Assembly (NCBI GenBank): GCA_030674185.1
Contig: JAPXFY010000023.1
Location: forward strand, 23,051,092 to 23,115,091
DNA: 64,000 nt
Reading direction: 5' to 3'
Source: Monoplex corrugatus
Lineage: Eukaryota > Mollusca > Gastropoda > Littorinimorpha > Ranellidae
A model generated the notes under the pieces. That model did not search any database, was not told where the DNA came from, and was given only the letters and a program-made list of their open reading frames with translations. Shown one piece after another: positions 36,064 through 48,110 of this stretch. The translations under genes were made by a program, and so were the position numbers. Each line of letters opens with the position of its first letter. Position 1 is the first letter of the stretch.

Positions 36064-38105
36064 CATCATCATCATGTGCCCTGCCACGTGGCGTTGACAA
36101 TCATGACCCTCCATAAGAATCGATCCCATGTCGCTGCAAGTACATCTCTCACCCTCTCTGTCCTCAGCCACTCTGCAAGTCCGATCAATATTTTCTCCCT
36201 GGGCCTACCTAGTGTTTTTTTTTGTCCAGCTTTCCTGTTGTGTCCAGGTGCTTTAATATCTCTTGTATCATAGAATGTCTTACAAATGTTGCTTGTCTTT
36301 TCCTAATCATCATCATCATCATCATCAGGTGCCCTGCCGCATGGCGTTGGCGACCATGGACTTTTCCTAATGTTCTTCATTAATGTTTTTTTTATTGTTT
36401 GTCTGCCTGCATCAAGACTTCTCGTTTGTTTTCTTTGCTGTCCATGGAGCTGTTAACATTCCTCTTAGAAACTACATTACAGCTGCCTCAGTCTTGTTCT
36501 GACTTTGCGTGTTGACTGTCCATGCTTCGAATCCGTACAATACTATCAGTTCTATATACCACCGAAGAATTCTCTTCCTGACGTTAACTGGTAGGAATTT
36601 GTCGGCAAGAACGCTTTTCGTTTTCTTGAATGCTCTTTTAGCTTGGTCGATTCTGTTGGCCATTTCTGATGTAAATCTGCCGTCTGGTGAGATGACCATT
36701 CCCAGACAGTTAAACTTATCAACATGTCTCAGTGTGGTGGCATTTGCCGTTATTTTGCGTGATGGGATTTCTTGTTTTTTTTAACTAATTATGATGACTT
36801 CAGTCTTCTTGCTATTCAGCTCGAGTCCATTATTTCTGCTTTCTATTTTTATTATATTCACAAGATTTTTTAGGCCTTTTTCATTTTTTGCAGTTAGAAC
36901 GGTGTCATCTGCGTAACAAAGATTGTTTATAATTTTTCCTCCAACCTACAGCTCAGGTCATTCTTCTAGGTTTTCCATGATGGTTTCGATGTGAATTGAA
37001 AACAAATTTGGTCACAGAACACATCCCTGCCAAACCCCTCTTTTGATAGTTTGGAAAGAGCTTATATCATTTTCTATTCTCATTGCTCCTGTTTGTTCCC
37101 AAGACGTATTCCGTATTATTCTTAGATTGTTTCCATCAACACTGAGCCTTTCTAGCTGGTTGATCAATTCTTCATATCTTACCCGATCAAAAGCCTTCGT
37201 ATAATTTACAAAGCATAAATGTAAATCCTTACTCAACTCGATTAACCTTTCTATGAGAGTTCTTAAGATATATATGGCATTAATAGTTCCTTTCCCTTCG
37301 ACAGATCCACATTCTTCATCTACTTATTTCCTGTTTCATTCGATTCCTTGTCCTCCTCATGATTATTCTGAATGGAATCTTTGGTACGTGACTTATCAAA
37401 CTGAATGCACGATGGAGGTCGCATTCTAAAGCCCCTGCTTTCTTTGGATGTGTAATGAAAACTGATTTTGACATATCTTTAGGGATTTTTCCGGTGTCTT
37501 AAATTTCACTTAGGAGAACTGATATTTCTCCAATACCAAATTCATCTAGAGCCTCAATCATTTCTGTAGTAATGTTGTCTTGTCCTTGGGCTTCTCCAGG
37601 TTTCATCTTTTACAACGCTGCTCTAACTTCATCTTTCATATGGGTGGTCCTTCAATGTTTTCTTATAATGTATTCTTTGTTTCTGTCATCGTCCGAAAGA
37701 TCTTTAACGCACTGTCCGCATCTATCTAATGCTTTATCTTTTCCCATAATAATCTTACCATCTTTAGATTTTAAGCAACCAGTTGATGTGCACGTCTATT
37801 TCCTGTGGGCAATTTCTTCGATGTTTCTGTACATAAACTTAGGATCTGTTTTGTGTCAGTCTTCCATTTCTTTGCACTTTGTTTCCAGCTAAGCGTCTAT
37901 AGCTTCATGCACCTGTTCCTGATTTCTTTGTTTAACTTTTTGTATTCTGCCTCTTATTTTTTTGCCTTCCTCCGTTCTTACACCTAGCCGAACACTTGTT
38001 TTGTCATCCAGTTCTCCTTTGCTTTTCTTTCAGCTGTAGAGATTTCTTCACAAGCTTCATTTATCGAGCTTCTCAGCGTTGTCCATTGTTCATAGATATA
38101 ATTTA
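36064..38105 (-). mobile_element. LINE family A, copy 6 (heavily decayed)
   Basis: The CAT tail starts at 36064. On the minus strand: SQNKTEAAVM near 36490, VISPDGRFTSEMANRIDQAK near 36680, an RT block CFVNYTKAFDRVRYEELI near 37200, and VWQGCVL near 37025. The copy reaches the EN-RT linker near 38095 and is 5' truncated there. It is more diverged than the other copies. A 53-bp LINE stub is inserted at 36308-36360. Confidence 0.82.
36308..36360 (-). mobile_element. 53-bp LINE stub nested in another LINE
   Basis: A tail (CAT)n followed by only about 35 bp of LINE 3' end (AGGTGCCCTGCCGCATGGCG), bounded on both sides by CTTTTCCTAAT (36297-36307 and 36361-36371). The 11-bp duplication shows it is a real insertion event, severely 5' truncated, and not rearranged DNA. 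Confidence 0.85.
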
Positions 38106-38120
38106 TTACATGTACCTTAA

Positions 38121-39222
38121 AACCCTCTTGTATTTCTGTTCTAGAGAGCTAAACTGCCCCTAGATTTCGAATTTTCTCAAGCTTTTTCCCCCAAAATAGG
38201 GTTACTCTGTTCATGAGTACACTGTGAGCATGTCTGATCAGATATAAAGCTACAAATTTGTCAGGTGTCGGCAAACATGCTTTACTTGCATATCCTAGTG
38301 AGTATGTCTTTCTAATTACTGCTTGTCGTGTCATTGTCACGAAAGATTTCACCAAACATGAATAAATAAGTGACACATATATATGAGAACAAGAGAAGCA
38401 CACCAATACGTGACTACAACACATACAGATGAGTAATCAATTGGAGTATGGCCTAGCTAAAGTGTCTAGCAGCATTTCCGTGTGATAGTACTCACAGTGG
38501 TCACCAAATGTCACCAATGTAATACTTTTCAGGTATTTACACAGTTTGTTCAGGTAGGGTTTTTTTTCACTATTTTTCTTTCCATGACAAAACTACATTC
38601 AATCTTCATACTGCATTTTACTAATTGTCAGTACAACAACAAAAAGAATTAATCTAAAGGCTTGGCATCAGCTGGTAGTGTACGGGAGATCAAATTTCTT
38701 TACTGTCAGGGGAACCAGTGCTGGGTGCCACGATTGCTGGAATGCGGCCAGTGGCGTGTTATCTTGTGTCGGTCTGCTCTCCTAAATCACAGTTTTCATA
38801 ATCTTCCCCCTCACCAACCTCAATATCTGACTCAGCTACATCTTCTTCGTGTTTTTCTTATTCACGAACAGTAGTATTTAATTCCCCCTCTGAATAATCT
38901 GGAGAATCATCTGTATCCTGAAAACCTTCTGCTACAAAGGGCATCGCCATATTTTCACACGCTGCGTGGCATGAGTGAAAATACCCCCATCACTCTTTTA
39001 CACGCTCGATCTGTAGTGAATAGATGTGTGTGTAGTTCTAAATTTACCAAGATCATCTCATTGGATGATAACTAGGTTGCAGATGTGAGAAACACGCGGT
39101 CAGTACCTGATCAAAATAGCCTATGCACGTGGCTGACTTTTACGGTCGGGTGCGGCCGTAACGAAACGCCGGCCAGCGCGGTCGGAACGGTCGGCTGCGG
39201 CCGTATCGAAGCTAAGAAGGTT
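38121..39222 (-). mobile_element. TTAA-flanked piggyBac-like element, 1.1 kb
   Basis: TTAA at 38117-38120 and 39223-39226. The low end starts AACCCTCTTG. The high end, read inward on the minus strand, starts AACCTTCTTAG. Both resemble the AACCCTCTAGGG end of the element at 11270. On the minus strand an ATG near 38953 opens an acidic stretch (MAMPFVAEGFQDTDDSPDYS, with a later stop). This resembles the acidic start of piggyBac transposases. The catalytic core is missing, so the copy is non-autonomous. A GC-rich subterminal repeat GGTCGG..GCGGCCGTA occurs twice near 39136-39208. Confidence 0.6.
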
Positions 39223-39439
39223 TTAATGTTTCTATGAATTTTATCAAATTAGTTTTTTAATTGTTTTTTTTTTCATTATTCAGAAAACAATCCAAACTAT
39301 TACATATTCCATAGAGAGTGTTAAAACCTATTCATACACTTCTTGAAGCCTGGTTCTTTTTTTCGAAAGTTCGCAAGAACGTTGCTTACACCAGCTAAAT
39401 GTTCGAAAATGATTCGTACATGGAGATACTTAGTCGCTT
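39223..39439. other. Short unassigned stretch
   Basis: Nothing recognised. Confidence 0.25.
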
Positions 39440-39780
39440 TATCTAGTGCTGCGAGACCTTCAGATCATTATCATCGAAGAATTGCTCTCCGAGAAACAGT
39501 CTGGCTTCAGGTCTGACGGGAACACGGTTGAGCAGATATTTACTATTGCATCATAATAGAAGACCCCTTCCAGTAACAAAATGCTCTCTACCATAACTGT
39601 ATTTAATTTAAGGAAGCGTTTTAAAACGTTTGGCATGACAACTGATGGCAAGTCATGAGAGAAATATTTCAAATCGAGGTTTTTCGTTTTCTGGTCCTTG
39701 TCTTTGGAATAAGTTGCACAAATCCGTACACAATCACTCCTATCAAAAATCTTTGAAAAAAAAAAACACGACAATGTTTT
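39440..39780 (+). mobile_element. CR1/L2-like LINE fragment
   Basis: EELLSEKQSGFRSDGNTVEQ near 39480-39535 is an RT block. Near 39645-39760 MASHERNISNRGFSFSGPCL and WNKLHKSVH resemble the extreme C-terminus of CR1/L2/Jockey proteins (RSFSVxGPxLWNxLP). The intervening RT core is missing. Confidence 0.6.
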
Positions 39781-40867
39781 CCCCTTCATACTGTTGTGAA
39801 ATGAAAATCTTCATTGCCACTAGTTTCTTATTACTTGTGTGCCCACAAATGTGTTTACGTGTATATATGTTGAGGAGAAAGGCGGCAGAATGGTTCAGAT
39901 ATTCGCCTGTAGGTAATTAAAATCGAGGTTCTGGATTTCGTTTCCTGTTGAGGCCTCGAAAAATCTGGAATTAGGATCCTGCGTTGTACAGGTTACAGGT
40001 ACAGGTTATAGGGTACCGGTTACAGTGTACCGGTTACAGGGATCAAGTTACAGGGACGAATTACCTGTAGAAAATACAAACAATCAGTCGTTGACTACAC
40101 ATCACACCAGGAGAATAATCTCTCTTACATCACATTTTACCCAGACAACCAAACACAGTCTACAATTACTAAGCTTACAGGACAAACTCCACATGAATGC
40201 GACCATAGACATGGACCCAAAACACCAAAACATTAACCGGCCCTTGACAATAGCCACACCCTCATACTGGCACTCAATAATAGAGTTACATGCCCATTTT
40301 ATCTTTAATTTCCTCTGTCCAACTGTCAGTCTGTCACATGACACCGATAACCTTATCTCCAAACGGTAAGCTCCTCTAGGTTTATCCTCAAACAGTAAAC
40401 AGCACAAATACTTATTATCCACACATTACATTGGTTATCGTAACCGTCACGGCTTGGATTCATAACGCCAGGCCTATTCAACAACCCTGGGCGCACAGGG
40501 TCGAAATAATCGCGAATTTACAATTCATGACGCGGAATAAACCCTAACCCAAACCTTTGTTACGATGCAACACAAACTGGATGGGCAAACCTCCCACACC
40601 CATTTGGAACTTAGGGAAACACGGAATTAACCCACAAAAGCGGACAACACACCATCCATACAACAACAAACATAACTCAACATGCACCATGCCTCTTCAC
40701 ACAAACACACAATTCCACAACCACCACACACAAAACTTCGAAATGCACCCCCCTTTAACCAAACTCAACTTACACACAAACTCCCACACACTCACAAATC
40801 AACACCAAACAACGAAAAATAGGAGGGCCCAAATACGACCGAATTACGAATCATTAAACCCAAATTC
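39781..40867. other. A/C-rich unassigned sequence
   Basis: Contains a cluster of GGTTACAG/GGTACAGG-like short repeats at about 39985-40060. From about 40100 the + strand is rich in A and C. ORFs at 40025-40369 and 40557-40964 lack recognisable domains. Confidence 0.4.
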
Positions 40868-41740
40868 AGACACATCATCATCATCATCATCATCATGTCG
40901 AGCTTGCTCGGCTATCCATGACACGTTTCTTCCATCCTTCTCTGTCAGACATTGCAGTAGATAGTTCATCACACTGACAGCCCGTATCATCGATCAGTTG
41001 GTCGATGAAGGTGGTCTTTGGACGTCCTGGTCTTTGTTTGCCGTGGCTGGGTCTCCATAGTAGAACATCACTCACCAGTTCTTTGCTGCGCCTGCAGTGT
41101 CCCGTGAAGCGCAGTCTTTGTTGACATATTGATTTACTGATTGGTGGGATCTTACCATATAACTCTTTGTTAGTTCACTCCAGGATTTCTTCAGGGCTGC
41201 ACGCAGCATTCGTAAGTATGCTCCATCAATCTTCTCCAATGTCGTTGTTAGGGTCCAAAAGATTGAGCCATATGTAAGAACGGACTCTACTGCTGCTCGG
41301 AAGAAGTTTCTTTTTAGGTTGTCTGGTAGATTGGATTTCCAGATTTTGTCCAGTTGATTAAGTGCGCCCCAGGCATTTCCAAGTCAAGTGTTGACGTCTT
41401 GTTCTGTGGAGTCAATGTAGCTGCCAAGGTATTTAAAGTCTTGAACTTGTTTGATCGTATCTCCATTGAGACTTCTCATACCTTCTGATGCGTCTTGGTT
41501 CAGACAGATGAACTGTTTTGTTCGCATTGAGATGGAGCCCGATCTCCATTGCTGTTTTTTCGACATTATGAAGGAGAGATGTTGCATCCTTTAGGAAGTC
41601 TGCGAGAACAGCCAGGTCATCAGGATAATCCGCAGGGTAGCGTTTGCTCTTCTGTTCTGTGAGGGTAAAGCCGAGTTTTTTGTTCTAATCCACTGCTTTC
41701 CTCAGCACATAATCGAGACAGATTCACGAAACGCAGTCTA
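40868..41740 (-). mobile_element. LINE, fifth family (3' part)
   Basis: A CAT-type tail at 40870-40896. On the minus strand HGKQRPGRPKTTFIDQLIDD and REGWKKRV lie near 40930-41050, QVQDFKYLGSYIDSTEQDVN near 41390-41450, and YPADYPDDLAV near 41620, an RT motif with the alanine of ADD changed. The combination RGRP..FxDxLxxDTG differs from family A. Also (GAT)n-tailed, but a separate lineage. Confidence 0.72.
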
Positions 41741-41883
41741 CGCTGCAGCCACTTGCACAGGAACAACCCAAACCGCAACTAACCTGCACATAACTAACTG
41801 CACACAAACAGAACACAAACGGGACTGCTTCCACCCCATCTGAAATTGAAAGACACAATTCACACCAAAGTCCCACCTATCTC

Positions 41884-42237
41884 CTCACCTCTCCAAAAGA
41901 GTCACAAAACTACACTGGTTTCCAACAGAATTCTTCTGCTCCTCGAACAACATAGAAGGTGAAACAGCACCAGACTAGCACAAACTTATACTGACACACA
42001 CCACCCTTGCCTGAGTTCATTCAACTGGACTAACAGGGTGAACACAGAAAAATATAGAAACTCACCTCTCCAAAAGAGTCACAGAACGACACTGGTTTCC
42101 AACAGAATTCTTCTGCTCCTCAAACAAAATAGAAGTTGAAACAGCACCAGACTAGCACAAACTTATACTCACACACATCACCGTTGCCTAAGTTCATTCA
42201 ACTGGACTAACAGGGTGAACACAGAATAATATAGAAA
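41884..42237 (+). repeat. 177-bp tandem duplication
   Basis: The sequence starting CTCACCTCTCCAAAAGAGTC at 41884 recurs at 42061, a period of 177 bp, with few differences. It lies in A/C-rich DNA of unknown nature. Confidence 0.9.
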
Positions 42238-42538
42238 AATCTCGAAGTGAACTAGAACAACATCTTAAGTTCACCACACCACCTGTTACAAAGTAACCAG
42301 GTTTGTATATGAAATCTCAGAGAAAAGGGACTAACACCCTTCCAGAAACACAGATATTCAAAAACTGCCTAGAAATGTCCAAATCAGTACAACAAGAACT
42401 CACAAAAGCAGACCTGGACTTTGATTGGCCACACAATCCACAGAATCTGCATGAGAAGCATGATTCCCAGGCCCAAAAGAAATTCAGTGACTCGCCCCTG
42501 CAACACAGACCTACTGATATTCACTTTCACACAAATAT

Positions 42539-42539
<1 letters not shown>

Positions 42540-42608
<69 letters not shown>
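42540..42608 (+). repeat. (AC)n microsatellite
   Basis: About 65 bases of AC repeats. Overlapping ORFs are repeat artefacts. Confidence 0.95.
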
Positions 42609-42610
<2 letters not shown>

Positions 42611-43298
42611 AACACAATACACAATACAAAAAAAATACAAAAACAAAAAAACTGAACCAAATGAGAGTAAAGCAGCAGGAGAAACAAGCCCTACTGCAGA
42701 AATATTGCCCACAACAAAATTAGTCTCCCTTTGACCACCAACAGATCACCACTGAATCTCTATCTGTAACCAAGCAACACTGCAGGCCATGAAACCAACT
42801 TTGGTTGAGAAACGAAAACCCAACCAAGGCCTGGTGAGAACTGAATCAGTATCAGACGACTGCAACCTGACAACGAACAAACAAACAACTCAGACAATGT
42901 TTTATGTTATCATTTTATAAGCATCCATTTCCTTGAAAAAAGACCTGAATCATGTTTGTATAGTGTGCACTACATGGATGCATACAAAAATTGTTAAGTT
43001 ATGATTTCAGTTTTCTGTGAATTATAATACACTGTGATGCTGACAATTGAAAATATGCAGTACATACATTTTAAAATCCAGTTTGAAGAAACGATTTTTA
43101 TACCTGTTTTTCTTAATTCACTAACACACAAGAATGATTAAAAAATCCCGCAATCAGAATGCAAAAATCTATTTGAATTTGACACATTCACCAGTGTTTT
43201 AATTTGTTTCAAACATGTGCAGGAAAGGTGGTATGATAATGAACAGAATGTTTTATACTGTAATATTTGTATATATATATATGTGTGTGTGTACATAT
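42609..43298. other. Unassigned intronic sequence
   Basis: Nothing recognised. Confidence 0.3.
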
Positions 43299-44173
43299 AA
43301 AGTTTTCACTTTACAACGAAACCATCACGGGAAACGTAGAAGAATGTACTGGGATAGAGGTTGGAGGAAAAGGATAAACAATCTTTGTTATACAGCGGAC
43401 ACTGTTCTAATTGGAGAAAATAAAAAAGACCCAAAAAATCTTGTAAATATAATAGAAATAGAAAGCAGAAATAAAGGGCTGAAGCTAAACAGCAAGAAGA
43501 CTGGAGTCATGGTAATCAGTGAAAAACAAGAACCCCCCCCCCCTCCTGCAAAATAACAGCAAATACCACTACAATGGGACAAGCTGACAAGTTAAAATAT
43601 CTGGGAACAGTCATCTCACCAGACGGCAGATACACATTAGAAATAGCCAACAGAATCGGCCAAGCTAAAACAGGATTTAAGAAAATGAAAGATGTTCTTA
43701 CCAAAAAATACCTATCAATTAACATAAGGAAGAGAGTTCTTTGGTGTTACATAGAATCGATATTGTTGTATGGATGTGAAGCGCGGACGGTCAACACGCA
43801 AAGTCAAAACAAGATTGAAGCAGGTGAAATGTGGTTTCTACGAAGAATGTTAAGACTGGACATTAAAGAAGTCAAACGAAACAGTTTTGAAGGAGGCAGA
43901 CAAAAAACATTATCAAGAAGATTAAGGAAAGACAAGCAACATTTACAGGACATCTTATGAGGCAAGTGAAATTAGAGCACCTGGTCTCAGCAGGAAAGCT
44001 GGACGGAAATAGAGCACCAGGTAGACCCCGGGGGAAAATATTGGACTTGCGCAGTGGATGAGGACAGAAAGGGTGGCAGAAGCACTTGCAGCAATAAAGG
44101 ATAGATTCATAAACAGGGCTATGATCACCAACACCATGTGGCAGGGCACATGATGATGATGATGATGATGATG
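43299..44173 (+). mobile_element. LINE family A, copy 7 (3' half)
   Basis: Starts in RT with FTLQRNHHGKRRRMYWDRGW. The catalytic YADD reads YTADT here. It continues LKLNSKKTGVMVISEKQE, DKLKYLGTVISPDGRYTLEI, GCEARTVNTQSQNKIEAGEM and a GATGATGAT tail ending at 44173. 5' truncated. No clear flanking duplication. Confidence 0.85.
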
Positions 44174-44210
44174 AATTTAATAGAAATAAAGAGGACAATT
44201 CTTCAGTGTG

Positions 44211-44515
44211 AATCGACTTATTGCATTGCATGAAAAACATGAAGGTCACTGGCAAAACTGTAAGCTATCATCCTTCTGTAATGTACACCAGATACACATT
44301 GTGAAGTATGAATCGACTTATTGCATTGCATGAAAAACATGGAAATCACTTGGCAAAACTGTAAGCTATCATCATCCTTGTGTAATGTACACCAGAAATA
44401 AATTGTAAAGTATGAATCGACTTATTACATTGCATGAAAAACATGAGTCATTTGGAAAAACTGTAAGCTATCATCCTTCTGTAATGTACACCATATATAA
44501 ATTGTAAAAATCACT
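44211..44515 (+). repeat. Three tandem copies of a ~100-bp unit
   Basis: AATCGACTTATTGCATTGC or close variants start at 44211, 44311 and 44415, so the unit is 100-104 bp. It lies between the LINE tail and the right transposon copy. Confidence 0.85.
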
Positions 44516-44648
44516 GCACAAATTCAATGGAGATGACCCATTTTAATCTGACAAACTAAACGGTAATGTGTAAAGACTGAATGTAGGTACCGGCAGCAGG
44601 TAAGATTAGGATAAACATGAAGAGTTTAGTCTTCATACTATTCTTATA

Positions 44649-44894
44649 AGGAAGATTAGGAAAAGGCAAGCAACATTTTATGAGGAAGGGGGATTTGGAG
44701 CACCTGGTCACAACGGGAAAGCTGGAGGGAAAGAGAGCACCAGGTAGACCCAGGGAGAGAATGCTGGACGGACTTGCAGAGTGGTTGCGGATGAAGAGGG
44801 TGGGGGAGATGCTGGGGGCAACGAGAGATAGAGATGGTTGGAAGTTCATGGTCGCCAACGCCATGCGGCAGGGCACCTGATGATGATGATGATG
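44649..44894 (+). mobile_element. LINE family A 3' stub, 246 bp
   Basis: Flanked by ACTATTCTTATA (44637-44648 and 44895-44906). Encodes RKGDLEHLVTTGKLEGKRAP, GRPRERMLDGLAEWLRM and RDGWKFMVANAMRQGT, then a GATGATGAT tail. The left transposon copy has the empty site near 13120-13140. Few frame breaks, so it may be fairly recent. Confidence 0.92.
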
Positions 44895-46178
44895 ACTATT
44901 CTTATAGAACTTTTTGATAGAACTTTTTAATGGAAACAAAATGAAAAAAGTAACGTTCTATCTCAAGTAACGTTCTATCTCTTTTCTTTCCTGAGATAAT
45001 TACGTTTTAAGATGACACCTTTAACGTAACAAGTAAAAACACTATGGGACGCTGTTTTTGATTATGTGTATTTAAAAAAAAACCCAACAACAACAACTAG
45101 GGATTTCATTTTAAAATAACTGATTGTTTGTAATATAAGGTTACATAAAAACGGAAAAGCAGCATATTTGCTTGCTTACAAAGAGAGTCATAAGGGAGCA
45201 AAAATAGCAAAATGCGTATTTTTCAAAAGTTCAAATTAGCATGGCAGGGTATGTTTACAGGTTCGTATTTTGGAGAAGATGTGCTTTAATTGCAACTTGT
45301 GTCTGTACTTTAGTACAACTGTCTGTATAGACGTAGTCTGATTTTTTTGAAGATGAACAATAGCCACGTTTGTTTGATATAGAGATCAAAACTTCATGCA
45401 TTGACCAAAATTGCCTGTGACGGAGACACCAAGTTGACATAGGAGTACAAACGACTGTAACTTGTGAACCAGTTGTTGGATTTTACCAAATATTTGAACA
45501 CAATACATGTATACAGAATGCTGTCCTCGTTTACACTATTTACTTGTCTTTAAATTGGAATAATGTATGAGGTCAATCCTTCACTAAAATTCCCAAATTT
45601 AATGATCCAATGTGAAGTAATGCTAGTCATGTCATGAGAGATGGCCATTATGAAAGCAAGAACCTGAATTTTAAGCTTGCCTACTTTCTAGCAATATAAG
45701 CTTTTTTCCACTGTATTGATGAAGTGTGTCAGTGTTTATGCTATACTTATAAATGACTTCATAAACAAAAGTCAGGGGTTCCAAAGGGACCAATGTTGAA
45801 AAAGGACTGTACGATTTGTGTTGACGCAGCAAACATAGAGTTGTACTATTACTAGACTAGAGTAAAACTAATACATGTGGTACTAGTTTGCTTTCTTATG
45901 TAACAAAACAGGATCACGTAAAGCCTGAATTTGGATTTAATTTCATCCAAGTTGGCCAAACCCGATTTTCCTCTGCTGGTTGATGAAGGGACCAACTCTA
46001 TGTCTGACAAAATGATGTACTTTCTGTGGACTACATCATGTTCTTCTCACCTAAAAAGGCTTATCTTCTTTCTTTCGTAGAGAATTTATGTCTTTTAGAA
46101 GACCAAAAGACTGAGGCACAAAAGACAACACCGGACAGCTTCTGTGAACGTGAAAGTCCAGTCTCTTCAAGGGAAGGG

Positions 46179-46333
46179 CTAACACTCAGTTATCAGCACA
46201 GTCTGAGAAAGAAAAGCTGTTATCTGAGATGGGTGTGTAGTCTTCAGCTTTGTCTCAGAGTTTTGATGGGGATAGCGTAGTCTGGAAATTTCAGCAGATG
46301 GAAACAGTTGCCCTGCTCCATCAGCAGCATCAC
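46179..46333 (-). pseudogene. Transposon small gene, exon 3 (right copy, broken)
   Basis: Counterpart of 9915-10103. The CGCCAG acceptor and start codons VMLLMEQGN are kept. 36 nt are missing between two GCAAC-like repeats, and a 2-nt insertion shifts the frame before the shared terminal stop. Confidence 0.5.
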
Positions 46334-47166
46334 CTGGCGACATAGAGGAAGACAGTCTCGATGACTTTAATTGTATGTGTATAGACGGAGAGAAATCAAT
46401 TGTGTACTGCATGTGTGTATGAGTGCATGTGGGTCTTCACAAGTATTGGAAAAGAAATGACTGAATACAAGACTGACACTCTTTTGTGTTCATGAGCTGC
46501 AAGTCCCATATGTGTTTTCATTAATGGCTCGTAACAGCCAAGTAGGAAGTCATATTCGTTTTTGGATTATGGGATCAGTAATATGTATATAACTTCTACA
46601 TGATTTGATCTCCTGCATGCCTACACACAAAGGTGGCCAGGCACTAACAGGTCTGCAGTTAAGTTCACCTTGGAGATTGGGAATATCTCCACCTTTCAGT
46701 ATTTACCCATCAGACCCAGACAGGATCCAAACCGTAGATACTCCCGTTAAGTTTTGATGCTCTGACTACCTGGTACTTGATTATCATACCCATTGTATGC
46801 AGTCAATGTTTAAATAAATAAATGTTTCAGTAAATGTAATACAAGGATAGAAAGGGAAGATGCGATAGCTGAATGTTTTTAACCTATTGGTACTACAGAT
46901 AAACATTTGATGAAAATCAACCCATAAACAGCTGAGATCTCTCTCCTGATAGTAAGACATTGTCTTTACCCACACATACATCTGCTCAGTCTTCTTGATA
47001 TGAAAAAATGGAGATGTTTGCAAATTCACGTATGTGCACTTGTCATAATTTTACTTTTTGCAATCCACACTATCTACCCCCCCCCCCCTTCCCCATTTTA
47101 TTTAATACCCTCCATCGCCGTCTGCCCTTCTGGAAACATCATACTACATTCATTTAGTTTACAAAC

Positions 47167-47270
47167 CTGCAAAAGCAAAGTGTTGTCCGTTGTCACCTGT
47201 GGGAGATTCAGACGACGGCCTATTCCACTTGCTAGAAAAACTGACTTCAGTTTGAGGAACTGATCATTTT
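47167..47270 (-). CDS. Transposon small gene, exon 2 (right copy, intact)
   Basis: TTATTGCAG acceptor, two bases, then 34 open codons (NDQFLKLKSVFLASGIGR...NTLLLQ), ending at GCAG before GTTTGT. The phases (1 in, 0 out) fit exon 1 and exon 3. This copy shows that the stop in the left copy is secondary. Function unknown. Confidence 0.5.
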
Positions 47271-47458
47271 CTGCAATAAACGAGACAAAACACTACTCTG
47301 ATTTATACTTCAGTCTGATGCACACACAAACACCAACACCCGCAAACACACACGCACCTCTCAAATTATGATGTACAAGTGACAAACAAAATATGTCAGA
47401 GTCGCACAATTCATTAAAATACTAATAAGCATAGCACGTACACACACAATACCTAATA

Positions 47459-47999
47459 CAGTGGAAACCTGATATAACAGGGATGATGGGACCAAATCAA
47501 AATCCCTGTTATATCAGATCCCTGTTATATCAGATATCAAGGGAAATAAGGACTGATCAACTAACTCTTGACTTTTGTAAATCTGGAAAGATAAACAGTA
47601 GATCTAGGCCTAGATCTGGTCTGGTGTAAGTGTGCAGTAAGCTTACAAACTGAATGATGGCGCAGTCAGTCACTGACTCAGTGGCCTCAGGCCTACACGC
47701 TTGCGCGCGCATCACGCTCGCATTGCGAAGCGTTCTTTCAGTGTACAGTACACAGTATACCAAGGCTAGCCTAGATCTAGATCTAGGCCTACTGCGTGGC
47801 GTGCTGAGTCTAGGCCTAGGCCTTTCTGCTGCAGAGCCCGTCTCGGCATCCCTGCTATAACCGATCGAGCCCTCTTGTCTCCCTGTTATTGCCGATAAGT
47901 TTTAATAGAGACAAAGAGGAAGAAAAAATGGGGATTGAAAAAGCCCTGTTATATCGGGATTCCTGTTATAACCGGTCCTGTTATAAATGGTTTCCACTG
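47459..47999. mobile_element. pogo/Tigger-like MITE (TA duplication)
   Basis: 541 bp beginning CAGTGGAAACCTGATATAAC and ending in GGTTTCCACTG, so the ends are inverted CAGTGGAAACC. TA lies on both sides (47457-47458 and 48000-48001). The left transposon copy shows the empty site as a single TA near 8895. The CAGTGGAAACC/CCTGTTATA style is characteristic of pogo/Tigger-type Tc1-mariner elements. No transposase. The interior has palindromic CTAGATCTAGATCTAG-like DNA near 47770. Confidence 0.88.
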
Positions 48000-48042
48000 T
48001 ACTGAAGTGGACGTCTAACATAGCATTGTTTACATGTGCAGG

Positions 48043-48045
<3 letters not shown>

Positions 48046-48091
<46 letters not shown>

Positions 48092-48110
48092 TCACACACA
48101 CACACACATG
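48046..48110 (+). repeat. (AC)n microsatellite in the right transposon copy
   Basis: AC repeats corresponding to the GT tract at 8760-8850 of the left copy. Confidence 0.9.
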
